This document shows positions 16,594 to 24,062 of a DNA stretch of 41,808 nucleotides, piece after piece; the first letter of the stretch is position 1, and each line of letters starts with the position of its first letter. The notes below the pieces were generated by a model, which was given only the letters and a program-made list of their open reading frames with translations, did no database searches and had not been told where the DNA came from. The stretch lies in the NCBI GenBank assembly GCA_017467205.1, contig JAFTSQ010000024.1, forward strand, positions 1 through 41,808, given 5' to 3'. The DNA comes from Clostridia bacterium (lineage in GTDB: Bacteria > Bacillota_A > Clostridia > Oscillospirales > CAG-272). The translations under genes and the position numbers were made by a program.

Positions 16594-16764
16594 TTACTCC
16601 TCTACGGGTGCGCCAACAGGGCAAGCATCTGCGCAAGAGCCGCAGGAAATGCACTCATCCGCATTGATAACGTACTTGTCATCACCCTCGGAGATGCAGG
16701 AAACGGGGCAAGCGTCTGCGCAAGCGCCGCAGCTGATGCACTCATCGGTAATTTTGTATGCCAT
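16594..16764 (-). CDS. 2[4Fe-4S] ferredoxin
   Basis: This 56-aa clostridial-type ferredoxin has two CxxCxxCxxxCP motifs (CISCGACADACPVSC at ~residues 8-22 and CISCGSCADACPVG at ~37-50), so it can bind two cubane clusters and carry low-potential electrons. The start at 16764 has GGAGGT seven bases upstream; an ATG at 16779 overlaps that site. It has its own promoter and terminator and sits inside the holB-rsmI cluster, where Bacillus carries yabA. Its redox partner cannot be told from the context. Confidence 0.95.
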   Translation of the reverse strand: MAYKITDECISCGACADACPVSCISEGDDKYVINADECISCGSCADACPVGAPVEE

Positions 16765-16799
16765 GATAGATACCTCCATAAAATAATTTGTCCAAATCT

Positions 16800-16828
16800 A
16801 TTCTATCAACATTCTTCCAAAAAATCAA
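16800..16828 (-). promoter_or_regulatory. promoter of the ferredoxin gene
   Basis: TTGATT (16828-16823), a 17-bp spacer and TAGAAT (16805-16800) on the minus strand. Confidence 0.65.
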
Positions 16829-16871
16829 TAGTTTTTGAAAAAAATACTGAAAAGTGGGTAAGATATTTATT

Positions 16872-17771
16872 TTAATCTTCTTTTGCGGATTCTTGCTTAG
16901 CCTCTTTTTTCTGCGGAAGACGAAGAATTTTCAGGTTTTTTATAGGGTAGAACTTTTCGGTGTCCTTATCGTTTTCGTTGATTCTTACCTTGACCTCTGC
17001 GGCAAGGGGCTTTATCTCTATAACGTTGCCGTTGCCGTCGGGTGTGGAAACGTAAGCGCCGACGGGGGGAGCTGCCTTAATAGCCTCCTCGTACACCTCG
17101 TGCTCGTAGCGCAAGCAGCACATAAGCCTGCCGCAAGTACCCGAAACCTTCGCCGAGTTGAGCGAGAAGTTCTGCTCCTTCGCCATCTTAATGGACACCT
17201 GAACGAAATCGGTGAGGAAGCCCGCACAGCAGAGCTTTCTGCCGCAGATTCCGAGCCCTCCCATCATCTTTGCCTCGTCGCGAATGCCTATCTGGCGCAG
17301 CTCTATCCTCGTTCTGAAGGTAGCCGCAAGGTCCTTGACGAGCTCTCTGAAATCAACTCTCGACTCGCAGGTGAAATAGAATATGAGCTTAGAGTTGTCA
17401 AAGGTATATTCAGCTCCGACGAGGCTCATATCGAGCTTGTGCGCCTCTATCTTTTTCTTGCAGACGAGCGCCGCGTCGAACTCAAGGCGGTGGTTATTCT
17501 CGTCCTTTTTGATATCCTCTGCGGTCGCTGGGCGCATAACCTCCTTGAGCGGCGAGATTATCTCGGTTGCGGGAACCTTTTTGTTCGCTACCTTGACCGT
17601 TCCCATCTCAATGCCGCGCGCCGTTTCAACTATGACCTTGTCGCCGAGGGCGAATTTGAAGCTCTTCGGCGCAAAGTAGTATACCTTACCTGCAACGCGG
17701 AAATTGATGCCGACTATCTCGACCTCCTCCGTCGCGCCTTCGGTTGTTATCTTGTTTTCGTTTTCTGCCAT
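16872..17771 (-). CDS. ricT: PSP1-domain protein RicT (YaaT)
   Basis: This 299-aa PSP1 protein is the homologue of YaaT/RicT, which in B. subtilis forms the iron-sulfur Y-complex (RicA-RicF-RicT) that aids RNase Y-dependent mRNA maturation and affects Spo0A phosphorylation. The conserved core includes RGIEMGTV, FYFTCESRVDFRELVKDLA, GIRDEAKMMGGLGICGRKLC and SGTCGRLMCCLRYE; the clustered cysteines are those linked to cluster binding. The lysine-rich tail is variable. It lies 22 bp after holB in the same operon. RicA and RicF are not in the window. Confidence 0.95.
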   Translation of the reverse strand: MAENENKITTEGATEEVEIVGINFRVAGKVYYFAPKSFKFALGDKVIVETARGIEMGTVKVANKKVPATEIISPLKEVMRPATAEDIKKDENNHRLEFDAALVCKKKIEAHKLDMSLVGAEYTFDNSKLIFYFTCESRVDFRELVKDLAATFRTRIELRQIGIRDEAKMMGGLGICGRKLCCAGFLTDFVQVSIKMAKEQNFSLNSAKVSGTCGRLMCCLRYEHEVYEEAIKAAPPVGAYVSTPDGNGNVIEIKPLAAEVKVRINENDKDTEKFYPIKNLKILRLPQKKEAKQESAKED

Positions 17772-17793
17772 TTTTTGACCGTACCTTTGTAAT

Positions 17794-18822
17794 TTATGTT
17801 TTTATCTCGCGCACTCTCACCGCAAAAGCCGAAAGAAGTGCCGAGACGTTTGCGTTCTGCTCGTTTGCCACGATAGCCTCGCTTACCGCGTCGTATATTG
17901 CCAAAAGTCTTTTCTTGGAAAATGCGGCTGATGCCGCCTCAAGTGCCTCGCGCGACGGGAAGAAGAGCAGCTCAAAGCTTGCCCCCTCTTTCGATAAGAG
18001 CATATCGCGAAGCGCCGTAGTCAGCCGCTGGAGCGCATCCGCAAGCTCGGCGCGCTTTTGCGGCATCTCCTTCATCACCGAAACCGTCTTTGAGAAGGGC
18101 GCGTTAGGTCGAAGTGCCTCAATAAGCTCGGTTGTGAGCGACCTTGCCTCGTCTATCTCCTTCCGCTTTTTCGGGTCAAGGAGCTCCTCTGCGCGACCTA
18201 TAACTCCGTCGGATGAGGATGCTATCTCATATAGGGTGCGCTCGTCGACCGCCGATGTGTGAGAGCTACCTTTCAGATATCTTACGATATCATCTCGCGA
18301 AAAGCGCTCCATAGGAATATACTGCGCTCGGCTCTTTATCGTCGTGAGTATTCTGTCGACACCGTTTGAGAGCAGGAATATATAAACCTCGCGCGGCGGC
18401 TCTTCAAGCAGTATAAGCAGGGCGTTCTGCGCCGCTACGGTTAAAAGCTCCGCGTCCTTTATGATATAGACCTTGCACTCCGACTCGGTGGGCGAAAGAT
18501 AAACGTCGCTTCTGAAAAGTCGCACGTCCTCAACGCCGAAGGTTGCCTTGTCCTCGGGCTTTTCGAGTATGTGAACGTCGGCGTAGTTTTTATCGAATAT
18601 CCTCTTGCAGTTGATGCAATTGCCGCAGGGGAGGGGAGAGTGTTCATCACCCCGTCTTTCGCAGTTAAGCGCGGCGGCAACCGAGAGGGCGAGGGTAGTC
18701 TTGCCCGAGCCGTCAGGGCCGTCTAAAAGAAAGGCGTGCGCCAGAGTATTTGATAAAACCGCCTTACCCAAGCGGCGCTTTGTAGCACCGTTGCCGTAAA
18801 GCCTTGGAAACATATCCGCCAT
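17794..18822 (-). CDS. holB: DNA polymerase III subunit delta'
   Basis: This 342-aa clamp-loader subunit belongs to the AAA+ family. Walker A is GPDGSGKTTLA at about residues 35-45; the zinc-binding cysteines follow (C at ~54, then CGNCINC at ~65-71); DAELLTVAAQNALLILLEEP is the Walker B/sensor region and KSRAQ stands where the arginine-finger SRC motif lies in other clamp-loader subunits. Residues further on are less conserved, as usual. It is the first gene of a minus-strand operon with ricT. Confidence 0.92.
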   Translation of the reverse strand: MADMFPRLYGNGATKRRLGKAVLSNTLAHAFLLDGPDGSGKTTLALSVAAALNCERRGDEHSPLPCGNCINCKRIFDKNYADVHILEKPEDKATFGVEDVRLFRSDVYLSPTESECKVYIIKDAELLTVAAQNALLILLEEPPREVYIFLLSNGVDRILTTIKSRAQYIPMERFSRDDIVRYLKGSSHTSAVDERTLYEIASSSDGVIGRAEELLDPKKRKEIDEARSLTTELIEALRPNAPFSKTVSVMKEMPQKRAELADALQRLTTALRDMLLSKEGASFELLFFPSREALEAASAAFSKKRLLAIYDAVSEAIVANEQNANVSALLSAFAVRVREIKT

Positions 18823-18858
18823 ACGCCTTGCTCCTTAACAAGAGATTACACAAATAAT

Positions 18859-18887
18859 ATTATAACAATTAATCGCGCGAATGTCAA
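18859..18887 (-). promoter_or_regulatory. sigma-A promoter of holB-ricT
   Basis: TTGACA (18887-18882), a 17-bp spacer and TATAAT (18864-18859) on the minus strand; both boxes are consensus. Confidence 0.85.
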
Positions 18888-18941
18888 TCTTTTTTGTCGC
18901 AAGGGAAAAATTCTCTTTTCTAAGGTACGAAATCTTCCCTG

Positions 18942-18970
18942 TTGACATTTTTCGATCCGTGCGATAAAAT
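18942..18970 (+). promoter_or_regulatory. sigma-A promoter of trmL
   Basis: TTGACA (18942-18947), a 17-bp spacer and TAAAAT (18965-18970), divergent from the holB promoter. Confidence 0.75.
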
Positions 18971-19014
18971 GTAGTTAACTGACATATTTTTCGCAGAATG
19001 GGGTAAAATCTGAA

Positions 19015-19482
19015 ATGAAGGAAATAAATATCGTACTGTACTGTCCCGAAATACCGCAGAACACGGGCAATATATCGCGCACGGCGGCTGTGACGGGAGC
19101 GGCGCTTCACATAATAAAGCCTATCGGATTTGAGATATCCGACAGGACCTTGAAGCGCGCAGGACTTGACTATTGGGATAAGCTTGAGGTCACCTACTAC
19201 GAGAATATCGAGGAGTTTTACGAAAAAAATCCGAACGCCGAGATTTTCTATTATTCAAGTCACGCCACGGTGTCCTACGCCGAGGTCGAGTACCCCGAGC
19301 GCGTTTATCTGATGTTCGGTTGCGAGTCGGTCGGGCTTCCGCGCGAGCTTGTAGAGAAAAACGCCGCTCGTGCGGTAAGGATACCAATGCTTCCGACGCT
19401 CAGGTGTCTTAACCTCTCGAACTCGGTTGCCGTCGCGGTCTACGAGGTCTTGCGCCGTCGCGGCTTTGCGGGAATGTCGTAA
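19015..19482 (+). CDS. trmL: tRNA (cytidine/uridine34-2'-O)-methyltransferase
   Basis: This 155-aa SpoU/SPOUT methyltransferase of the TrmL (YibK/CspR) size modifies the wobble base of certain leucine tRNAs. The three SPOUT motifs are present: PEIPQNTGNISRTAA at the N-terminus, YLMFGCESVGLPREL in the middle and IPMLPTLRCLNLSNSVAVAV near the C-terminus, which together form the trefoil knot. GGGG lies 11 bases before the ATG. ATP-grasp and MurE-like genes follow on the same strand after 36 bp and may share the transcript. Confidence 0.94.
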   Translation: MKEINIVLYCPEIPQNTGNISRTAAVTGAALHIIKPIGFEISDRTLKRAGLDYWDKLEVTYYENIEEFYEKNPNAEIFYYSSHATVSYAEVEYPERVYLMFGCESVGLPRELVEKNAARAVRIPMLPTLRCLNLSNSVAVAVYEVLRRRGFAGMS

Positions 19483-19518
19483 GTTTTTTCACTCGGTACG
19501 GTAGAAAGTGAGCTACCT

Positions 19519-20736
19519 ATGAAAAACGAGAAGAAAACAGTCCCCGTCCTCATCGGCGGTGACCTTAACGCCTACTCGGTGGCGCGAGCCTTCTTTGAGG
19601 CAGAGCGCATAAAATCCCGCGTCTTTATGCGCTACAAGACCGGAATATGCTCCCACGTCGGCTTTATGAAGAATACCGTCAATAGCGAATTATGTCGAGC
19701 CGAGGTGCTTAAAAGGGTGCTTCTTGACTATGCGAAAGCGCAGGTCGGGGAGCGCCCTTTGCTCGTTCCTTGCGCAGATTGGTATACCGAGCTATTGGAG
19801 GCGCTGCGGGGCGAGCTTTCACAAGACTATTATTTGTTCATACCGCCCTATGAGGTCTGGCGCAGGCTGAAGGACAAAGCGGAGTTTTACTCGCTTCTTG
19901 ACGAGCGCGCTCTTCCGCACCCCGAAAGCCTTGCGTTCGGCAGAGGCGACCTCGGCGCGATGGGCTGCTTATCTATTCCGTATCCCGCAGTGCTCAAGCC
20001 GTCTGACAGCGCAGAGTATTGGAAATATCACTTTGAGGGAATGCGCAAGGTGTATTTCCCGAAAAGTCGCGAGGAGGCGGAGGAAATTGCGAAGCAAATA
20101 TTCGACGCGGGATATGAGGGAAAGCTCATTCTTCAGCGATATATAGGAAAAAGGGAAGAGGAGCTCGAGGTTCTGACCGTCTACCTCGACCGGACGGGCG
20201 AGCCCTGCCGCGCCGTTTTGGCGGAGGTGCTCCTTGAGGAGTGCGGACCGACTGCAAGGGGAAATCACGCCGCCCTCGTCACAAAGCCGCTCGACGCGCT
20301 CTCGCTTTCGCTTATCAAAATGCTAAAGGATATAGGCTATCGCGGAATTGCAAACTTCGATATCATCAAGGACGGCGAGAGAAAATACCTGCTTGAGTGC
20401 AACACTCGCCAAGGCAGAAGCTGCGACTATCTTTTAGCGGCAGGGGTCAATATAGCCGCTCTTATGCTCGCGGATATGAGAGGGGAGCGTATAGAGCCGT
20501 GCTTTGAGTACCCCGAGATTTATTGGCATAGCGCGCCGCACGAAAGCGTGGTCAGGCACGCTTTTGATAAGGCTCTTCTTTCGAGGGCGGAGCGCGCCCT
20601 TATGCGCGGCGACGGGTACACTCCGTTTGATGACACGGCACATTGCAAAAGCAGTCCTCTGCGCCGCGCGTACCTCGCCCTTCACGAGAGGCGGCAGAGG
20701 AGGGTGTTCGATAAATATCCGCAAGGAGATAGATAA
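19519..20736 (+). CDS. ATP-grasp ligase related to D-aspartate ligase-type enzymes
   Basis: This 405-aa ATP-grasp enzyme begins PVLIGGDLNAYSVARAFFEA, the Rossmann-like start seen in D-aspartate ligases and related carboxylate-amine ligases. The ATP-binding part includes PAVLKPSDSAEYW, and LLECNTRQGRSCDYLLAAG near residues 292-310 carries the metal-binding E-x-N and following basic residues. Such enzymes activate a carboxylate as acyl phosphate and join it to an amine. It ends 15 bp before a MurE-like ligase, so a role in building or branching a peptidoglycan stem peptide is likely but unproven; the amino acid used cannot be read from the sequence. Confidence 0.75.
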   Translation: MKNEKKTVPVLIGGDLNAYSVARAFFEAERIKSRVFMRYKTGICSHVGFMKNTVNSELCRAEVLKRVLLDYAKAQVGERPLLVPCADWYTELLEALRGELSQDYYLFIPPYEVWRRLKDKAEFYSLLDERALPHPESLAFGRGDLGAMGCLSIPYPAVLKPSDSAEYWKYHFEGMRKVYFPKSREEAEEIAKQIFDAGYEGKLILQRYIGKREEELEVLTVYLDRTGEPCRAVLAEVLLEECGPTARGNHAALVTKPLDALSLSLIKMLKDIGYRGIANFDIIKDGERKYLLECNTRQGRSCDYLLAAGVNIAALMLADMRGERIEPCFEYPEIYWHSAPHESVVRHAFDKALLSRAERALMRGDGYTPFDDTAHCKSSPLRRAYLALHERRQRRVFDKYPQGDR

Positions 20737-20751
20737 GGGGGGGTGGGAAAA

Positions 20752-22185
20752 ATGAAGCTTTGCGACCTTGTTGAAATAAAGGGGGAGCACCCCCAGAAGA
20801 ATACCGAAATCAAACGCATTTGCATCGATTCGCGCAAGTGCTCGGAGGGGTCGATTTTTGTCTGCTACCGAGGTGGTCGGCTTGACTCGCACGCCTTTGC
20901 AAGCGATGCCTACGAGCGCGGAGCAAGAGTTTTTATATCCGAGCATCCGTTGGCTGTACCGAGCGACTCTCTGGTAATTATCTCCAAAAAACCAAGAAAA
21001 ACAGCGGCAGAATTGTCAGTAAAACTCTACGGTGAGCTACAACGGTCAATGCGATTTATCGGCATAACGGGCACGAAGGGCAAGAGCAGCGTCGCGCTTA
21101 TGCTCTCGCACATCCTCGGGCGGTGCGGTATTCGCCACGCCGTAGTCGGCACTCTCGGAGTCTTGGGGCTTGGCGAGCCTATCCCCCTATCCAACACCAC
21201 GCCCGACGCCGTCGAGCTCTACCCGATACTAAAGCGGATAAAGGACTCTATGATAGGAGTGGTTATAATGGAGGTGTCGAGTCAGGCACTTCGCGACTCA
21301 AGACTCCACACCCTTCGCTTTGACACAGTCGTCTTCACCTCCTTCGGCGTCGACCATATCGGCGAGCTTGAGCACCCGAGCGAGGGGGATTATCTATCCT
21401 CAAAGCGCAGGCTCTTCACCGAATATTCCGCCGAGCTTGCCGTCGTAAATTCCGACGACGCCCACGCGGAGTTTTTGACTCGCGGAGTAAAGCGGCGGGT
21501 GATGTGCTCTATTGGCGGTGCGGCTGATTTTTCCGCCGAGCGCATCCGTCAGCGCCGCGATAAAACGCTCTTCACCCTTCGCGGCTACGAGTACGCGATA
21601 TCGGTGCTCGGTCGGCATAACGTAATGAATTCTCTTATCGCCGTTGCGGTAGCCGAGTCGGCGTTCGGTATAGATTTCCGCGCCGCGCTCGCAACCCTCT
21701 CCGACGTCACCCTCCCCGGAAGATTTGAGGTGCACGACACCCGCCGCTCCAAGTTCATAATTGACTACGCCCACAACTATATGAGCGTCACCGCCGCCTC
21801 CCGCGCCGCCCGTGAAGCCTTTGGCGGCAGGCAGATATTCGTCATAGGCTCGGTAGGGGGCAGAGCGTTTGGCAGGCGGCGCGAGCTCGCGCGGGCGGCG
21901 GAGGAGTCCTCCGACTTCACCGTCATATCCTCGGATAATCCGGGCTTTGAGCCCGCAATCTCGATATGCGCCGAAATATACTCGCACTTTTCGGACAAAA
22001 CTCGCGCCAAGGTGATAGTCGACAGGGAAGAGGCGATAAAATACGCCCACTCGATAGCCTCGCGCGGAGATATCATAATGCTCTTTGGAAAGGGTCACGA
22101 GGAATACCAGCGCGTGAGGGGCGAGGATATCCCTTTTTCCGAAAGAAGTATAATCCGCTCGCTTGACAAGCCGAGCCGTCTGTGA
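20752..22185 (+). CDS. MurE-like UDP-MurNAc-tripeptide ligase (unusual specificity motif)
   Basis: This 477-aa Mur ligase has all three domains: an N-terminal UDP-binding region (ICIDSRKCSEGSIF), the ATPase domain with GITGTKGKSS (about 101-110), TTPDAVELYPIL, EVSSQALRDSR and HNVMNSLIAVAVA, and the C-terminal domain with DYAHNYMS and LFGKGHEEYQ. The residues that read out the third amino acid are DNPG here; DAP-adding MurE has DNPR, with Arg contacting meso-DAP, and the lysine enzymes of cocci have DNPA-like motifs. It may thus add another amino acid or be a paralogue. ATG 20752 is used, with a G-rich binding site at 20736-20743. Confidence 0.85.
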   Translation: MKLCDLVEIKGEHPQKNTEIKRICIDSRKCSEGSIFVCYRGGRLDSHAFASDAYERGARVFISEHPLAVPSDSLVIISKKPRKTAAELSVKLYGELQRSMRFIGITGTKGKSSVALMLSHILGRCGIRHAVVGTLGVLGLGEPIPLSNTTPDAVELYPILKRIKDSMIGVVIMEVSSQALRDSRLHTLRFDTVVFTSFGVDHIGELEHPSEGDYLSSKRRLFTEYSAELAVVNSDDAHAEFLTRGVKRRVMCSIGGAADFSAERIRQRRDKTLFTLRGYEYAISVLGRHNVMNSLIAVAVAESAFGIDFRAALATLSDVTLPGRFEVHDTRRSKFIIDYAHNYMSVTAASRAAREAFGGRQIFVIGSVGGRAFGRRRELARAAEESSDFTVISSDNPGFEPAISICAEIYSHFSDKTRAKVIVDREEAIKYAHSIASRGDIIMLFGKGHEEYQRVRGEDIPFSERSIIRSLDKPSRL

Positions 22186-22229
22186 TAAACTAAAATTGTC
22201 TTAATAAATTCTGTTATACGGAGGACTTT

Positions 22230-23927
22230 ATGATAAAGGTTAAGGATTTGCCATACAAAAGATATACCGTCGAGGAGGCGAATGCGGCGTTCGTTGCTTT
22301 TGAGTCGGGTGCGGCTCTTGCGGGGAGTGCCGACGAGGTGCTCGCGCTTCGCAGGACGTTTCTTGACGAGATGCGTCACTATGAAACGAACTACGCAATA
22401 GCCTACTCCCGCTTCACCCTTAACACGAGGGATGAATTCTATCAGGCGGAGATGGACTACTATAACGAGGTCGGCCCGGAGGTGTCGGATATAATGACGC
22501 GCTTTGCGGATATTATGCTCGCCTCGCCTTTTAGAGCGGAGCTTGAGGCGGCGCTCAATCCGCGCATCTACAAAAGCTACGAAATAAGCAAAAAGGCTTT
22601 CTCTCCCGAAATAATCGAGGACTCGAAGCGCGAGAACGCGCTCGTTATGGAATATTCAAAGCTGATGAGCGAAATGCAATTCGAGTTCAAAGGCGAGAGT
22701 ATGCCTCTGTCCGTCCTTCGCGGTAAGCTCTCCTCGCCCGACAGAGATACTCGTCGCGACGCCGCATGTGCAATAGGTGAGGGGCTCTCGAAGAACGCCG
22801 CCTCTCTCGACCGCATATACGACGAGCTCGTCAAGATTCGCGATACAATGGCGAAAAAGATGGGTTACAAGAACTTCGTTGAGCTCGGCTATTACCGTAT
22901 GGGCAGATGCGATTACGATGCCGATATGGTAAAGAGCTTCCGCGATAACGTGGCGGCGGACATCGTTCCCACCGTTTCGAAAATCAAGCGCGAGATTGCC
23001 GATAGACTCGGCTATGAAAGCATAAAATTCTACGATAACGAAACTTATACCGCGGCAGAAGAGCCGAAGCCTATCCTCGATACCGACGGAATAATGAGCG
23101 AAGCCTGCCGTATGTACGACGAAATGAGTACCGTTACGGGCAAGTTTATGAGAGAAATGCTTGAGGCGGAGGCGTTCGACGTTGAGTCGCGTGACGGCAA
23201 GTGGGGCGGCGGCTACTGCATATCCTTCCCCGACTATAAGCAGGCGTTCATACTCGCCAACTTCAACGGCACGAGCGCCGACCTCGACGTAATAACTCAC
23301 GAGTTCGGTCACGCGCTTGCCGACCACTATATGTTCGAGGAGGGTGACGTTGATATTGGCATCGGCGGTATGGAAACCGCAGAATGCCACTCAATGTCAA
23401 TGGAGTTCTTTGCCTACCCTTATATGCAGCGCTTCTGCGGCAATAGGGCAGAGCTTTATAAGCTCAAGCATATGCTTGACGGCTTGTCCTTCATCCCCTA
23501 TGGCGTAATCGTCGACGAGTTCCAGCATATAGTCTACGAAAATCCGAACTACACCCCCGAGGAGCGCAAGGCGGCTTACCGCGCGCTTGAGGAAAAATAC
23601 CGCCCCTACCTTGACTACGACGGTATCCCTTATCTTTCGGAGGGCACGAGGTGGCAGTATCAGGCGCATATTTACGAGTCGCCCTTCTACTATATCGACT
23701 ACTGCCTTGCGCAGACGGTAGCCTTCGGCTTCCTCGTCAAGTCGCTTGAGGACTACGGCTCGGCGTTTGAGTCGTATCTTTCCTTCGTCAAGGCGGGCGG
23801 AAGCCTTCCGTTCGGAGAGCTCGTGTCCGACGCGGGAATAAAATCCCCCTTTGAAGCAGGCGCACTTGCGGACATCGCCAAAAAGGTCACCGAGCTGAAG
23901 GACGAATTGCTTGAGAAAATCAACTGA
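22230..23927 (+). CDS. M3-family oligoendopeptidase (PepF-like)
   Basis: This 565-aa cytosolic zinc peptidase has the active-site motif THEFGHALADHY (HExxH) near residue 357, with the downstream glutamate in GGMETAECHSMSMEFF and the substrate-pocket segment YESPFYYIDYCLAQTVAFGF. Length and order fit the M3 oligoendopeptidase F family that trims short intracellular peptides. There is no signal peptide. GGAGGA precedes the ATG by six bases, and a terminator follows, so it is probably a single transcript or the end of the upstream operon. Confidence 0.94.
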   Translation: MIKVKDLPYKRYTVEEANAAFVAFESGAALAGSADEVLALRRTFLDEMRHYETNYAIAYSRFTLNTRDEFYQAEMDYYNEVGPEVSDIMTRFADIMLASPFRAELEAALNPRIYKSYEISKKAFSPEIIEDSKRENALVMEYSKLMSEMQFEFKGESMPLSVLRGKLSSPDRDTRRDAACAIGEGLSKNAASLDRIYDELVKIRDTMAKKMGYKNFVELGYYRMGRCDYDADMVKSFRDNVAADIVPTVSKIKREIADRLGYESIKFYDNETYTAAEEPKPILDTDGIMSEACRMYDEMSTVTGKFMREMLEAEAFDVESRDGKWGGGYCISFPDYKQAFILANFNGTSADLDVITHEFGHALADHYMFEEGDVDIGIGGMETAECHSMSMEFFAYPYMQRFCGNRAELYKLKHMLDGLSFIPYGVIVDEFQHIVYENPNYTPEERKAAYRALEEKYRPYLDYDGIPYLSEGTRWQYQAHIYESPFYYIDYCLAQTVAFGFLVKSLEDYGSAFESYLSFVKAGGSLPFGELVSDAGIKSPFEAGALADIAKKVTELKDELLEKIN

Positions 23928-23932
23928 CAATT

Positions 23933-23969
23933 GAGATGGGAGTGCCGTCGTGTGCTCCCATCTGTTTTT
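23933..23969 (+). terminator. terminator of the peptidase gene
   Basis: AGATGGGAG (23934-23942) and CTCCCATCT pair across a short loop and end in GTTTTTT. Confidence 0.8.
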
Positions 23970-23982
23970 TCCCGTCAAAAAC

Positions 23983-24011
23983 TTGACATATTAAATTTGA
24001 TGTATTATAAT
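23983..24011 (+). promoter_or_regulatory. sigma-A promoter of the CobW cluster
   Basis: TTGACA (23983-23988), a 17-bp spacer and TATAAT (24006-24011): full consensus. No recognisable Zur box was seen around it. Confidence 0.85.
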
Positions 24012-24037
24012 AGATGTGATATAGTAAAACGGAGGCG

Positions 24038-24051
24038 CGCCCTTTAGGGCG
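24038..24051 (+). promoter_or_regulatory. leader hairpin between Shine-Dalgarno and start codon
   Basis: GGAGG (24031-24035) is 27 bases from the ATG at 24063. CGCCC (24038-24042) and GGGCG (24047-24051) with a TTTA loop fold the gap, shortening the effective spacing to about 13 bases. It may tune translation. Confidence 0.45.
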
Positions 24052-24062
24052 AATTTTTGAAA

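Noticed and set aside
16854..17792. Long plus-strand ORF opposite ricT
   Set aside because: It is an antisense shadow of ricT with no recognisable domain and no ribosome binding site.
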